Shown here piece after piece: positions 1-8,542 of a DNA stretch of 64,000 nucleotides (the stretch's first letter is position 1; each line of letters opens with the position of its first letter). Source of the stretch: Mesorhizobium japonicum MAFF 303099 (GTDB lineage: Bacteria > Pseudomonadota > Alphaproteobacteria > Rhizobiales > Rhizobiaceae); the NCBI RefSeq assembly GCF_000009625.1, contig NC_002678.2, positions 5,984,001 to 6,048,000 on the forward strand. The letters are read 5' to 3'. Under the pieces are notes generated by a model. The model searched no databases. It was not told where the DNA came from and saw nothing but the letters and a program-made list of their open reading frames with translations. The translations under genes were made by a program, and so were the position numbers.

Positions 1-793
1 GCGGCACGTCCTGCAGCAGGTGCTGCGTGTAGGGGTGCCGCGGTCTGTCGAGGATATGGTTCAGCTCGCCCTGTTCGACAGCTTGCCCATTCTGCATCAC
101 CAGCACCTTGTCGGCGATGCCGGCAACCAGGCCGATATCGTGGGTGATGAAGATGACAGACATGCCTGTTTCGCGCTTCAACTCGGCCAGCAGCGCCATG
201 ATCTGTGCCTGCACGGTGACGTCGAGCGCGGTGGTCGGCTCGTCGGCGATCAGCAGGCGCGGATTGCAGGCGAGCGCAATGGCGATCATCACCCTTTGCA
301 GCATGCCGCCCGACAGCTGGTTTGGCGTGTATTTCAGCCGCCGCGCGGCATCGGGAATGCGCACGCGATCGAGCGCATCCTTAGCTGCGGCCGTGGCTTG
401 CCGGCCGGTCAGTCCGCGATGCAGCCGAAACGATTCCTCGATCTGCGTGCCGATGGTCAGCACCGGGTTCAGCGAGGTCATCGGCTCCTGGAAGATCATG
501 CCGATCTCGGCGCCGCGAATACCGGTCAGCTGCGGTTCGGTCGCACTTATCAGGTCGAAGAGGCTGCCGTCGGCCCGCTTCAGCTTCATCGCTCCGCCAG
601 TGATGCGGCCGCCACCGAAATCGATGAGCCGGTTGATCGACAGCGCGGTGACGGATTTGCCTGAACCACTCTCACCAACAATGGCCAGCGTTTCGCCATC
701 GGCAAGGTCGAAACTGACGCCGCGCACCACCTCATTGGCGTGCGGATCGCGGCCGAAGCCGACGCACAGATCGCGAACGGACAGCAACGTCAT
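1..793 (-). CDS. Peptide-type ABC transporter ATP-binding protein (DppD/OppD or GsiA-like), cut by window start
   Basis: The minus strand is open from an ATG at 793 to the window edge, so the 3' end is missing. It begins MTLLSVRDLCVGFGRDPHAN and carries a Walker A reading GESGSGKS near residue 38, then a Q-loop region with the FQEPMTSLNP motif that typifies oligopeptide/nickel-class ATPases. The LIADEPTTALD Walker B and HD switch region can be read near positions 130-240. This subunit powers import through the two permeases encoded immediately upstream. Its ATG overlaps the preceding permease stop in an ATGA junction, which indicates translational coupling. Whether it is a single DppD or a fused DppDF (GsiA-like) protein cannot be told from the part in view. 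Confidence 0.85.
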   Translation of the reverse strand, partial: MTLLSVRDLCVGFGRDPHANEVVRGVSFDLADGETLAIVGESGSGKSVTALSINRLIDFGGGRITGGAMKLKRADGSLFDLISATEPQLTGIRGAEIGMIFQEPMTSLNPVLTIGTQIEESFRLHRGLTGRQATAAAKDALDRVRIPDAARRLKYTPNQLSGGMLQRVMIAIALACNPRLLIADEPTTALDVTVQAQIMALLAELKRETGMSVIFITHDIGLVAGIADKVLVMQNGQAVEQGELNHILDRPRHPYTQHLLQDVP

Positions 794-1629
794 GCCGGCG
801 CCCTCCGCATCCTGGGGTCGAGAATATCGCGCAAGGCATCACCCAGCAGGTTGAAGCCGAGGATACTGATCATGATGGTCAGGCCCGGAAAAATCATCAG
901 CCAGGGCGCGGTCTCCATCAGATTGCGGCTGTCGCTCAGCATCAGGCCGAGCGAGGCGGCGGGCGGCTGCGTGCCCAGCCCGAGGAAGCTCAAGCCGGCT
1001 TCCGTCAGCAGCGCCCAGGCCAGCGCCAGCGTCACCTGCACGGTCAGCGGCGCCACCAGATTGAGCAGCAGATGGCGGGTGACGATATAGCTCGAGCTGC
1101 TGCCGAAGGTGCGCGCGGCGTCGACAAATTCGCGGGCCTTCAGCGACAGGGCAGGGCCGCGCACCACGCGCGTGAAGATCGGCGTGTAGACGATGCCGAT
1201 GGCGACGACACTGGTCCATGTGCCCGGCCCGGCGACGGTGACGATGAGCAATGCCAGAAGGATCGCCGGAAAAGCCAGCAGCACGTCCATGATGCGCATC
1301 ACCAAGCCGTCCCAGCGGCGTCCGAGCCAGGCGGCCGCCAGCCCGAGCACGGTGCCGGCGAGGGTCGCGAAGGCCACCGAGAAGAAGGCGACCGTGAAGG
1401 ATTGGCCGATGCCGGCCATCAGCCGGCTGGCCACGTCGCGCCCGAACAGGTCAGTGCCCATCCAGTAGGCGCCATTGGGTGCGTGCAGCCGGTCGACGCG
1501 GAACTGCATGATCGGATTGTGCGGCGTCAGCCCGAACAGGCCGAGGATGGCGACCAGCAAATAGACGCCGACGATGACGCCGCCGACGCGGCCGCTGCCA
1601 TGGCCGAAGATGGCGCGCAGGATGCGCAT
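790..1629 (-). CDS. Peptide-type ABC transporter permease, DppC/OppC family
   Basis: An inner-membrane permease of about 279 residues with the binding-protein-dependent transport domain. An N-terminal membrane helix is followed by a periplasmic loop containing the MGTDLFGRDVASRL motif seen in DppC proteins, then a five-helix core with an EAA-type loop around ARTFGSSSSYIVTRH. It pairs with the DppB-type permease encoded directly upstream. A GTG at 1632 and an ATG at 1629 both overlap the upstream stop; the ATG is preferred because it lies seven bases after GGGAG. The substrate is not shown by the sequence. The position downstream of murQ suggests peptides or muropeptides, which is an inference. 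Confidence 0.9.
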   Translation of the reverse strand: MRILRAIFGHGSGRVGGVIVGVYLLVAILGLFGLTPHNPIMQFRVDRLHAPNGAYWMGTDLFGRDVASRLMAGIGQSFTVAFFSVAFATLAGTVLGLAAAWLGRRWDGLVMRIMDVLLAFPAILLALLIVTVAGPGTWTSVVAIGIVYTPIFTRVVRGPALSLKAREFVDAARTFGSSSSYIVTRHLLLNLVAPLTVQVTLALAWALLTEAGLSFLGLGTQPPAASLGLMLSDSRNLMETAPWLMIFPGLTIMISILGFNLLGDALRDILDPRMRRAPA

Positions 1630-2588
1630 CACTGCTCTCCCAGCCGGATACGCGGATCGAGCGCGACATAGGCGAGGTCGACCAAGAGATTGACGATCAT
1701 GAAATTGAAGGCGACGAACAGCACGGCTCCCTGCACCAGCGCGTAGTCGCGCTGCAGGATGGCGTCCAGCACCATGCGACCAAGGCCGGGCAAGGCATAG
1801 ATCTGCTCGACGATGACGGCGCCGCCCAGGAGATAGCCGAATTCGATGCCGCTCAGTGTTACGACCGGGATCAGCGCATTGGGGAGTGCATGCCGCCAGA
1901 TGACGCTGCGCGCCGACGCGCCCTTGCTGCGCGCGGTGCGTACGTAATCGTCGCTCAAAACGTCGAGCATCGCCGAACGCGATATGCGCGTGACCGACGC
2001 GGCGAAGGCAAAGCCCAGCGTGATGGCGGGCAGGATCAACTGGCTGAGATTGCGCAAGGGATCCTGCCAGAGCGGCGCGAATTCGCCCATCGCCGGCAGC
2101 ACGCCGAAGCCGGCCGACAGCGTGTAGATGATCAGCAGGCCAAGCACGAAGCTTGGCGTCGACTGGCCGATCATGGCGGCGATGCGCACGCCGAGATCCG
2201 ATAGTTTCTCATTGTGCGTGGCGGCAAAAATCCCCGCCGGCATGCCGACGGCAAGCGCAATGATCATCGACAGCAGAGCCAATTCCAGCGTCAGCGGGAA
2301 GCGTTCGAGGATGACGTCGAGCACCGGCCGGCCATAGGTGACGGAAACGCCGAAATTGCCGTGCAGGATGCCGCCGATCCAGCGCCAGTACTGGACGAAC
2401 CAGGGCTGGTCGATGCCGAAGTAGGCGGCGAGCGAATCCCGTTGTGCCGGCGTCAGCAGGCCGGCTTCGGTGCCCAGCATCGCCGTGATCGAATCGCCCG
2501 GCACCATCCGGATCGCCACGAAGACCAGGATGGACACGCCAAGCAGGACGAGAGGAAACGTCGCCAGTCGTCGCATCAGATAGTTCAC
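1629..2588 (-). CDS. Peptide-type ABC transporter permease, DppB/OppB family
   Basis: A 319-residue inner-membrane permease. It opens with MNYLMRRLATFPLVLLGVSI, the usual first helix of DppB/OppB proteins, has the FGIDQPWFVQYWRWIGGILHGNFG loop typical of the family, and five further helices with the EAA-type segment RTARSKGASARSVIWRHALP. It starts at GTG 2588, with GAGG ten bases upstream; no better-placed ATG exists before residue 5. It overlaps the next permease by four or fewer bases. Together with that permease and the ATPase it forms the membrane part of the importer served by the binding protein encoded at 2623-4140. Confidence 0.9.
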   Translation of the reverse strand: MNYLMRRLATFPLVLLGVSILVFVAIRMVPGDSITAMLGTEAGLLTPAQRDSLAAYFGIDQPWFVQYWRWIGGILHGNFGVSVTYGRPVLDVILERFPLTLELALLSMIIALAVGMPAGIFAATHNEKLSDLGVRIAAMIGQSTPSFVLGLLIIYTLSAGFGVLPAMGEFAPLWQDPLRNLSQLILPAITLGFAFAASVTRISRSAMLDVLSDDYVRTARSKGASARSVIWRHALPNALIPVVTLSGIEFGYLLGGAVIVEQIYALPGLGRMVLDAILQRDYALVQGAVLFVAFNFMIVNLLVDLAYVALDPRIRLGEQ

Positions 2589-2622
2589 GCGAAGAAGTCC
2601 TCTTGTCCAATACCTGTGGCGG

Positions 2623-4140
2623 CTACTGCTGGATGGTAACCTTGCTCAGGCTGAACAGCGTGCCGGTCGGCGTCGGCACGAAGCCGGCGATGTTTTTCTG
2701 CTGCGCCGTGTAGCTATAGGAGGTGTAGAGCCAGATCCACGGCGACATCTCGGCGAGGTGCTTCTCGAATTCGGCGAAGATCGCCTTGCGTTTGGCCGGA
2801 TCGGTCTCGGCGCGGCCCTGCTGCATCTGGCTGTCCAGCGTGTCGTCGATGTAGTTGGCCACCTTCTGCAGATTGCCCGCCTTGGTCCAGTAGCGGTTGT
2901 ACATGGTGTAGGGGTCGGCGCGGCCGCCATTGAGCGCGATCGCCATGTCGAAATCGCCTTTCAGCCAGGCGTCGACATAGACATTGAGCTCCATCATCTT
3001 GATGTCGAGCTTGACGCCGATTTCAGCCAGCTGCGACTGGATGACCTGCGCCTCCGCCGCCGCGGTCGGCGGCTCGCCGGTGGCACCGATCACGGTTGCC
3101 GAAAAGCCGTCGGCAAAGCCAGCTTCGGCCATCAGCTTCTTGGCCTTTTCGACATCGCGCTTGTAGCAGAAGAGCTGGGTCGGATCGGTGGCGAGCGCCG
3201 GGATGGTCAGCGGTCCGGTGACCTTGCCTTCGCCGAGCGAAGCGGTGTCCAGCACCTCCTGTCGGTCGATGGCGCAAGAGATCGCCTGGCGCACCTTGAG
3301 CTCGGTCATCGGCTTGCGCGATGGGTTGAGCTGCAGCACGTGATAGGCAAGCACCGGCACGCGGTTCAATTGCAGGCTAGCCTCCTTCGGCACCAGCGTG
3401 GCGACCAGCGGGTCGTTGAGTAGCGCGAAATCGATCTGCTTGGTGCGCATGGCGGCCAGGATCGCCGCCTCGTCGGGCAGCACGCTGATCTCGATGCCGT
3501 CGACGCCGGTCGCGCCGCTGGCCCAATCCTTGTTGGCGCTGAGCACCTCCTTGGCGTTAGGGTCCCATTTGTCGAGCTTGAAGGGGCCGGAGCCGACCGC
3601 CTTGGTGCCGATCGAGCCGGCCTTGATTTCACTGGCTGGGACGATCGCCGCGTTGACGTCGCTCATCGCCGTCAGGATCGGCACGTCGGGCTGCGACAGG
3701 TGGAACACGACGGTTGCCGCATCAGGCGTGTCGATGCTGGCGATCGAGAGGAAGTTGGCGCGGGCGGCGGCACCCGTTTTCTCGTCGAGGATCCGTTCGA
3801 ACGAGGCCTTGACGTCGGCGGAAGTGACGGCCGTGCCGTCCTGGAATTTCGCCTTGGGATCGAGCTTGAAAGTCAGCTCCTTGCCGTCTTTCGAAAACGC
3901 CCACGAGGTGGCGATGGCGGGGATGATCTGCAGGCTGGCATCGACCCGCACCAGCGGCTCGTAGATCAGTTCCAGGAGCCGCAGCGACGAAAAAGCTGTC
4001 TGCTTGTGCGGGTCAAGACCGGTGGCGTCCTGTGACCAGGCCATGTGCAGCGTTGCCGCCTGAGCCGAAACCACAGCCACGCCGAGCATCGCGGCAACCG
4101 TGATGCCCGACAGGAGTGTTCTTGTGAGATGCCTTGCCAT
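2623..4140 (-). CDS. Periplasmic substrate-binding protein, SBP family 5 (peptide/nickel type)
   Basis: A 505-residue periplasmic binding protein. Residues 1-28 form a Sec signal peptide ending AQA, and the mature protein has the SBP_bac_5 fold, with LDPHKQTAFSSLRLLELIYEPLV near the N terminus and FQDGTAVTSADVKASFERI near residue 105. It would deliver substrate to the two permeases downstream. Family members bind di- and oligopeptides, murein peptides, nickel, or sugars. The gene lies between murQ and the permeases on one strand, so a muropeptide or MurNAc-peptide ligand is plausible but unproven. About 150 bases separate it from murQ, which leaves room for a promoter of its own. Confidence 0.9.
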   Translation of the reverse strand: MARHLTRTLLSGITVAAMLGVAVVSAQAATLHMAWSQDATGLDPHKQTAFSSLRLLELIYEPLVRVDASLQIIPAIATSWAFSKDGKELTFKLDPKAKFQDGTAVTSADVKASFERILDEKTGAAARANFLSIASIDTPDAATVVFHLSQPDVPILTAMSDVNAAIVPASEIKAGSIGTKAVGSGPFKLDKWDPNAKEVLSANKDWASGATGVDGIEISVLPDEAAILAAMRTKQIDFALLNDPLVATLVPKEASLQLNRVPVLAYHVLQLNPSRKPMTELKVRQAISCAIDRQEVLDTASLGEGKVTGPLTIPALATDPTQLFCYKRDVEKAKKLMAEAGFADGFSATVIGATGEPPTAAAEAQVIQSQLAEIGVKLDIKMMELNVYVDAWLKGDFDMAIALNGGRADPYTMYNRYWTKAGNLQKVANYIDDTLDSQMQQGRAETDPAKRKAIFAEFEKHLAEMSPWIWLYTSYSYTAQQKNIAGFVPTPTGTLFSLSKVTIQQ

Positions 4141-4233
4141 TTTCGTCTCCCATTATGATTTGAACTTGATGCCTTGCAGTTTCTGCGGACCGCTTCCAAG
4201 ACACACATGCTTTGGAGTATCGGCCCAGTCTAT

Positions 4234-4308
4234 GCGGCTTCGCGCCGTCTTGTCTAAAGCGGCTTCTTGCCGTCTTGTCCCAGGCGGTTTCATGCCGTCG
4301 GGTCACTG
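4234..4308. repeat. Three imperfect 25-bp tandem repeats over the murQ stop codon
   Basis: Three successive 25-base units start at 4234, 4259 and 4284. Units 1 and 2 share GCGGCTTC, then GCCGTCTTGTC; the third has drifted (GCGGTTTC, GCCGTCGGGTC). The third unit contains the stop codon of murQ (4290-4292), so the array looks like duplication of the 3' end of that gene. No function is evident. Confidence 0.7.
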
Positions 4309-5213
4309 ATCGCCTTTCGCAGGAAGCCTCCGGCCTTGCCGAGGGCAGCCCGCGCCGCCTCGACATCGAGGCCGGTGATCGTCACCAGGATCGCCAGCTT
4401 CACATCGTTGCTTGTTTGGTGGAGCGCCTGTTTGGCCTGCTGCGCCGTGCAGCCCGTCGTCTGCATGACCATCCTGGTTGCCCTCGCCACCAGTTTCTTG
4501 TTGGACGGGTTGAGGTCGACCATCAGATTCTGAAAACTCTTGCCGATGCGGATCATCGAGGCCGTGGTCAGCATGTTGAGCACCAGCTTCTGCGCGGTTC
4601 CCGACTTCAGCCGGGTCGAGCCGGTCAGCACTTCGGGGCCGACGACCGGCGAGATGGCAATGTCGGCGATGCCGGCAATGGTCGATGCCGGATTGCAGGA
4701 CAAGGCAACCGTGGTCGCGCCGACCTGCTTGGCGTAGTTCAGCCCGCCGATGACGTAAGGCGTGCGCCCGCTGACCGCGATGCCCATCACGACGTCGTCC
4801 GGTGTGAGCCCGATCTCCTGCAACGCCTGCGCGCCCATTTTCGGGTCATCCTCAGCACCTTCCGTCGACCGCACCAGAGCGTCCGGACCGCCGGCGATCA
4901 GGCCGATCACCATGTCTTCGGGCACGCCGAAAGTGGGCGGGCATTCCGAAGCGTCGAGAACGCCGAGCCGGCCGCTGGTGCCGGCGCCGACATAGATCAG
5001 CCGCGCGCCCTTCTGGAAGGCAAGCACGATCCGGTCGACCGCGGCGGCGATTTCCGGCAGCACCTTTTCGACAGCCACAGGCACAAGCCTGTCTTCGTCA
5101 TTGATCTTGCGCAGCACATCGATGGTCGGCAGCAGGTCGATATCCATCGTCCGCGGGTTGCGGCCTTCGGAAACCAACAGGTCCAGCTCAGACATCAACC
5201 CGTGCTCGGTCAT
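4290..5213 (-). CDS. murQ: N-acetylmuramic acid 6-phosphate etherase
   Basis: MurQ cleaves the lactyl ether of MurNAc-6-phosphate in the cytoplasm, yielding GlcNAc-6-phosphate and D-lactate, the committed step of MurNAc recycling. The protein is 307 residues, the usual length. The diagnostic SIS-domain motif [17 protein letters not shown] spans residues 76-92 and includes the glutamate that corresponds to a catalytic residue in E. coli MurQ. A second conserved stretch, VALSCNP, lies near residue 180. The ATG at 5213 gives the conventional MurQ N terminus. Upstream lie a promoter and two dyads likely bound by the RpiR-family regulator encoded at 7678. The gene leads the run of peptide-transporter genes. 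Confidence 0.95.
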   Translation of the reverse strand: MTEHGLMSELDLLVSEGRNPRTMDIDLLPTIDVLRKINDEDRLVPVAVEKVLPEIAAAVDRIVLAFQKGARLIYVGAGTSGRLGVLDASECPPTFGVPEDMVIGLIAGGPDALVRSTEGAEDDPKMGAQALQEIGLTPDDVVMGIAVSGRTPYVIGGLNYAKQVGATTVALSCNPASTIAGIADIAISPVVGPEVLTGSTRLKSGTAQKLVLNMLTTASMIRIGKSFQNLMVDLNPSNKKLVARATRMVMQTTGCTAQQAKQALHQTSNDVKLAILVTITGLDVEAARAALGKAGGFLRKAISDPTA

Positions 5214-5314
5214 TCCAGTGCCTTCAAAAATTCTGCTGCCGGCGTCCGGTATGGCTCAACGAACGCCAGGGCACACGGACCTCGGGTCCGTCATCGCAGT
5301 TTTTCTTTGTTAAC

Positions 5315-5343
5315 TTTTTAGAATTCTATATTCACATCGTCAA
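5315..5343 (-). promoter_or_regulatory. Predicted murQ promoter
   Basis: Read on the minus strand, TTGACG (5338-5343) is followed by a 17-base spacer and TAAAAA (5315-5320), a good sigma-70-type match. It fires toward murQ. One candidate operator lies in the spacer and another begins ten bases upstream of the -35. Confidence 0.6.
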
Positions 5344-5367
5344 CAGCAATATGGAATATTTTATTCC
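5321..5367. promoter_or_regulatory. Two candidate RpiR operators upstream of murQ
   Basis: A perfect inverted repeat GGAATATTTTATTCC lies at 5353-5367 (six-base arms, three-base centre). A second GAAT-N5-ATTC site lies at 5321-5333, with its centre 33 bases away, close to three helical turns. The 15-base palindrome recurs exactly at 7634-7648, in front of the RpiR-family regulator and murA. Its identity as the regulator's site is inferred from this repetition. Confidence 0.65.
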
Positions 5368-5375
5368 TACCTTCG

Positions 5376-6260
5376 CTAAGCCTGCAATACGCAGAGCGAC
5401 CGTTTGGCAAGGATGATCGCGCCGGACACGGCGTCGCCGTCGGCGGGCTTGAGGCGGCGCCGGACATCGGGCGAAAGCCAGGGTTCGAGCGGGCTGGCAA
5501 GGCCGCCCAGCAAGGTCACGCGCGGCGCGCCTTTTTCGAACAGCACCCGCACCAGCGTGTCGATCTGCCCGGCGGCACTTTGCACGATGCGCCGCCCGGC
5601 TGGATCGCCCTGGTCGGCATGGCGCATGACCATCGGCGCCAGGGCGGCGTAATCCGTGGCGCTGGCGCGGTCCATCCAGGCGACCGCTGCCATCGGGTCA
5701 CCCTCGAAGCGCTGCATCACCTCCGCCAGCAGCGCCGTCCGCTCGTGCCGCCCGTCATGGGCGCGCAGCGCCAGTTGCACGACCTTCAGGCCAAGATCGG
5801 CGCCGCTGCCTTCGTCGGAGATCGGAAAGCCGTAGCCGCCGACGCGCAGGTCGCGCCCCTCGACAAAGCCGAGGCCGATCGAACCGGTGCCGGCAATGAC
5901 GATGGCGCCGTCCTCACCGGAGTGCGCACCCAGGCAAGCGCCGACGCCGTCACTGACGAAATCGATGCTGGCAAAGGGGTGCGCGATCGCCCGCAACGCC
6001 TCCAGCGCGCCCTTGCGGCCGATACCGGCAAGGCCGATGCCGGCACGAATCCGGGCGATTTCGGTCGGTCCAAAGCCAGCCTCCTCGATCGCGGCGCCAA
6101 AGGCTTTGGCGATGGAAGCCCAGGCCGCGTCGATGCCGAGCCGCGTCGACGCCGGGCCGGACAGGCCTTGTCCCATCAAGTTGCCTTGCGCATCCTCGAT
6201 GCGGGCTCGGCAGCCGGTACCGCCGCCATCGACGCCGAGAAAATAGTCCGGGCCGCTCAT
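5376..6260 (-). CDS. BadF/BadG/BcrA-family sugar kinase, likely GlcNAc/MurNAc kinase
   Basis: A 294-residue actin-fold kinase. The ATP-phosphate loop DYFLGVDGGGTGCRARIED lies at residues 5-23, and a second phosphate loop IAGTGSIGLGFVEG lies near 120-135. The family includes human GlcNAc kinase and clostridial MurK, which phosphorylates GlcNAc and MurNAc on O6. Next to murQ, the parsimonious role is to make MurNAc-6-phosphate for MurQ. The start at 6260 is chosen because its ATG overlaps the murA stop (TGA 6257-6259); an upstream in-frame ATG would only add residues inside murA. It is co-transcribed with murA. Other members act on glucosamine or on CoA esters, so the substrate is an inference. 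Confidence 0.8.
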   Translation of the reverse strand: MSGPDYFLGVDGGGTGCRARIEDAQGNLMGQGLSGPASTRLGIDAAWASIAKAFGAAIEEAGFGPTEIARIRAGIGLAGIGRKGALEALRAIAHPFASIDFVSDGVGACLGAHSGEDGAIVIAGTGSIGLGFVEGRDLRVGGYGFPISDEGSGADLGLKVVQLALRAHDGRHERTALLAEVMQRFEGDPMAAVAWMDRASATDYAALAPMVMRHADQGDPAGRRIVQSAAGQIDTLVRVLFEKGAPRVTLLGGLASPLEPWLSPDVRRRLKPADGDAVSGAIILAKRSLCVLQA

Positions 6261-7513
6261 GCGCTCAGCCGCTCGATGTCGGCGCCGCAAAGGCGCAGCT
6301 TGCGGTCCAACTGCTCATAGCCTCGATCGAGATGATAGACGCGGTTAATGATCGTCTCGCCTTCGCTGACCAATGCCGCCAGCACCAGTGACACCGAAGC
6401 GCGCAGGTCGGTGGCCATCACCTGCGCGCCATGCAGCTTCTCGCCCCCGCGCACCAGCGCCATGGTGCCCTGCAGCTTGATGTTGGCGCCGAGCCGCATC
6501 AGCTCCGGCACATGCATGAAGCGGTTCTCGAAGATGGTCTCGCGCAACAGCGATGCACCCTCGGCGCAGCACATCAGCGCCATGAACTGCGCCTGCAGGT
6601 CGGTCGGAAACCCCGGATAGGGTTCCGTCGTGAGATCGGCGGCCTTGAGCGGCCGCTCGCGCGAGACGATCAGCCCACGGTCGCCGGGCCAGACGCTGAC
6701 GCCGGTGGCCTCCAGCAATTGCACCACCGAGGCCATATGCTCGAGCCGAGCGTGGGTGAGCTCAAGCTGGCCGCCGGTGATCGCCGCGGCGATGGCATAG
6801 GTGCCGGCCTCGATGCGGTCCGGAATGATGTCGTGCCTGGCCGCGTGCCAGCCGGTGTCGCCGGCGATCAAGATCCGGTGCGTGCCGGCGCCTTCGATGC
6901 GCGCCCCCATGGCGTTGAGGCAAGCGGCGAGATCGGCCACTTCCGGCTCGCGCGCTGCGTTGAGGATTTCGGTTTCGCCCTTGGCCGTGGTCGCCGCCAT
7001 CATGGCGGTTTCCGTTGCCCCGACGGACGGCGAGCTGAGCACGATGCGCGTCCCGGTCAGCCCGTTCGGCGCCGAGGCGACGATCAAACCATTCTCGATG
7101 GCGATCTTGGCGCCGAGTGCGGCGAGGGCGGCGACATGCATGTCCACCGGCCGCGCGCCGATCGCGCAGCCGCCGGGCAGCGAAACGCGGGCGTGGCCGA
7201 ACCGGGCGAGCAGAGGCGCGAGCACGAGAACCGTCGCGCGCATTTTGCGCACCGTGTCATAAGACGTTTCTTTCGAAACGGCGGCACTGGTGTCGATCGT
7301 CGCGGCATGGGCCGACCGCGTCACCTCGGCGCCATGAAGCCGCACGACGCCGAGCATATTCTCGACATCGGTGACATCTGGCAGGTTGGTCAGTTCGAGC
7401 GGGTAGGGGCTGAGTAGGGCGGCCGCGATCTGCGGCAAGGCGGCGTTCTTGGCGCCGGAAATGGTGACCGCGCCTTCCAGTCTTCGTCCGCCAACGATCC
7501 GCAATCTGTCCAT
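6257..7513 (-). CDS. murA: UDP-N-acetylglucosamine 1-carboxyvinyltransferase
   Basis: MurA transfers enolpyruvyl from phosphoenolpyruvate to UDP-GlcNAc, the first committed cytoplasmic step of peptidoglycan synthesis. The protein is 418 residues, full length, with two EPSP-synthase-like domains. The catalytic, fosfomycin-reactive cysteine is present in [16 protein letters not shown] (Cys116), as is the substrate lysine in AKNAALP (Lys22). Unusually, it heads a two-gene operon with the amino-sugar kinase and shares a putative regulator site with murQ. It may therefore be a second, recycling-linked MurA rather than the housekeeping copy; the rest of the genome is needed to tell. Confidence 0.93.
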   Translation of the reverse strand: MDRLRIVGGRRLEGAVTISGAKNAALPQIAAALLSPYPLELTNLPDVTDVENMLGVVRLHGAEVTRSAHAATIDTSAAVSKETSYDTVRKMRATVLVLAPLLARFGHARVSLPGGCAIGARPVDMHVAALAALGAKIAIENGLIVASAPNGLTGTRIVLSSPSVGATETAMMAATTAKGETEILNAAREPEVADLAACLNAMGARIEGAGTHRILIAGDTGWHAARHDIIPDRIEAGTYAIAAAITGGQLELTHARLEHMASVVQLLEATGVSVWPGDRGLIVSRERPLKAADLTTEPYPGFPTDLQAQFMALMCCAEGASLLRETIFENRFMHVPELMRLGANIKLQGTMALVRGGEKLHGAQVMATDLRASVSLVLAALVSEGETIINRVYHLDRGYEQLDRKLRLCGADIERLSA

Positions 7514-7596
7514 GGCTGAACCCTTTCGTGGCGATAGCCCGGGCGGCGGTCGGCCTCTCCGGGAGAGCCATTCGATTCTCGAACCCGGCCGATCCG

Positions 7597-7648
7597 AGAA
7601 TTAATTCTGCGTTCTTGGCTGTCAATCGAAATTGGAATATTTTATTCC
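7597..7648. promoter_or_regulatory. Control region shared by murA and the RpiR regulator
   Basis: The palindrome GGAATATTTTATTCC at 7634-7648 is identical to that before murQ. On the minus strand a TTGACA (7620-7625) lies nine bases from it, the same geometry as at murQ, and serves murA. A further 12-base palindrome, AGAATTAATTCT, lies at 7597-7608 near the expected -10. The regulator gene starts 30 bases to the right, so the site can serve both directions. Confidence 0.6.
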
Positions 7649-7677
7649 TCCGAGCATCGAAGCGTTCCAGAGGGTTC

Positions 7678-8538
7678 ATGTCCGTTCTAAAAAAGATCAA
7701 TGCGAAGCTCGACGGCATGGCGCCCGGCGATCGCGAGATCGGCCAGTACATCGTCGACAATCCCGACGAGATGCTGCGCCTGTCGACGGCAGCGCTTGCC
7801 GCCCAGATCGGGCGCAGTCAGTCAAGTGTCGTCAAGTTTAGCCAGAAGCTCGGCTATGCAAGCTATCAGGAACTCAAGCTCGCCGTCAGCGAGGCCAAGG
7901 CGCAGGACTGGCAGGTGCCGGCCGGCGTCATCCATGGTTCGATCGAGGTGGGCGACACCTATCCGGTCATCCTCAAGAAGCTAATCGGCAGCAAGCTGCT
8001 GTCGATGCAGCAGACCGTCGCCGCCAACAGCGAGCGCATCATTTCCCGGACGCTGGAACTGCTCGATGGCGCGCGCCGCATCCATCTGGTCGGCGTCGGC
8101 GCCTCCTCGCTGGTGGCGCGCGATTTCTCCTACAAGCTGATGAAGCTCGGCCGCAACGTGTTGCACGACAGCGACAGCCACATCCAGATGGCCAATGCCG
8201 CGACGCTGGGGCCAGGCGACGTGCTGTTCGCGCTGTCCTATTCCGGCGCCAGCATCGAAACCTTGCGCATCGCCGAGCTCGCCGCCAAGCGCGGCACGAC
8301 GGTGATCGCCGTCACCGGCCTGCACGACAATCCGCTGAGCCGTGTCGCCGACATCCGCCTCTACACCATCGCCGATGAGGAGCGCGCGCGCTCGTCATCC
8401 ATCACTGCGCGTGACGCGCAGCTGACGCTGACCGATCTGTTGTTCATCCTTTTGCTGCAGAAGCAGCCGGACGCCAACGACTATGTCCACAACAGCGAGG
8501 CGGCGGTCTCGGTGCTGAAGGCCGAGCGGTCCTCGTAA
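7678..8538 (+). CDS. RpiR-family transcriptional regulator (MurR-like)
   Basis: A 286-residue regulator with an N-terminal RpiR helix-turn-helix (residues 1-77, including TAALAAQIGRSQSSVVKFSQKLG without a break) and a C-terminal SIS sugar-phosphate-binding domain (about 120-255, with VGVGASSLVARDFSYKLMKLG). The family senses sugar phosphates; in E. coli MurR responds to MurNAc-6-phosphate. The divergent placement against murA-kinase and the identical palindromes before itself/murA and before murQ make it the likely controller of both transcription units. ATG 7678 is selected because AGAGG precedes it and it gives the standard MS-L-K-K start; the open frame upstream contains the operator. Whether it represses or activates is not known. 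Confidence 0.85.
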   Translation: MSVLKKINAKLDGMAPGDREIGQYIVDNPDEMLRLSTAALAAQIGRSQSSVVKFSQKLGYASYQELKLAVSEAKAQDWQVPAGVIHGSIEVGDTYPVILKKLIGSKLLSMQQTVAANSERIISRTLELLDGARRIHLVGVGASSLVARDFSYKLMKLGRNVLHDSDSHIQMANAATLGPGDVLFALSYSGASIETLRIAELAAKRGTTVIAVTGLHDNPLSRVADIRLYTIADEERARSSSITARDAQLTLTDLLFILLLQKQPDANDYVHNSEAAVSVLKAERSS

Positions 8539-8542
8539 GGTC

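Noticed and set aside
20..854. Plus-strand frames at the window start
   Set aside because: The opposite strand encodes an ATPase with Walker A and peptide-importer motifs, coupled to the adjacent permease gene.
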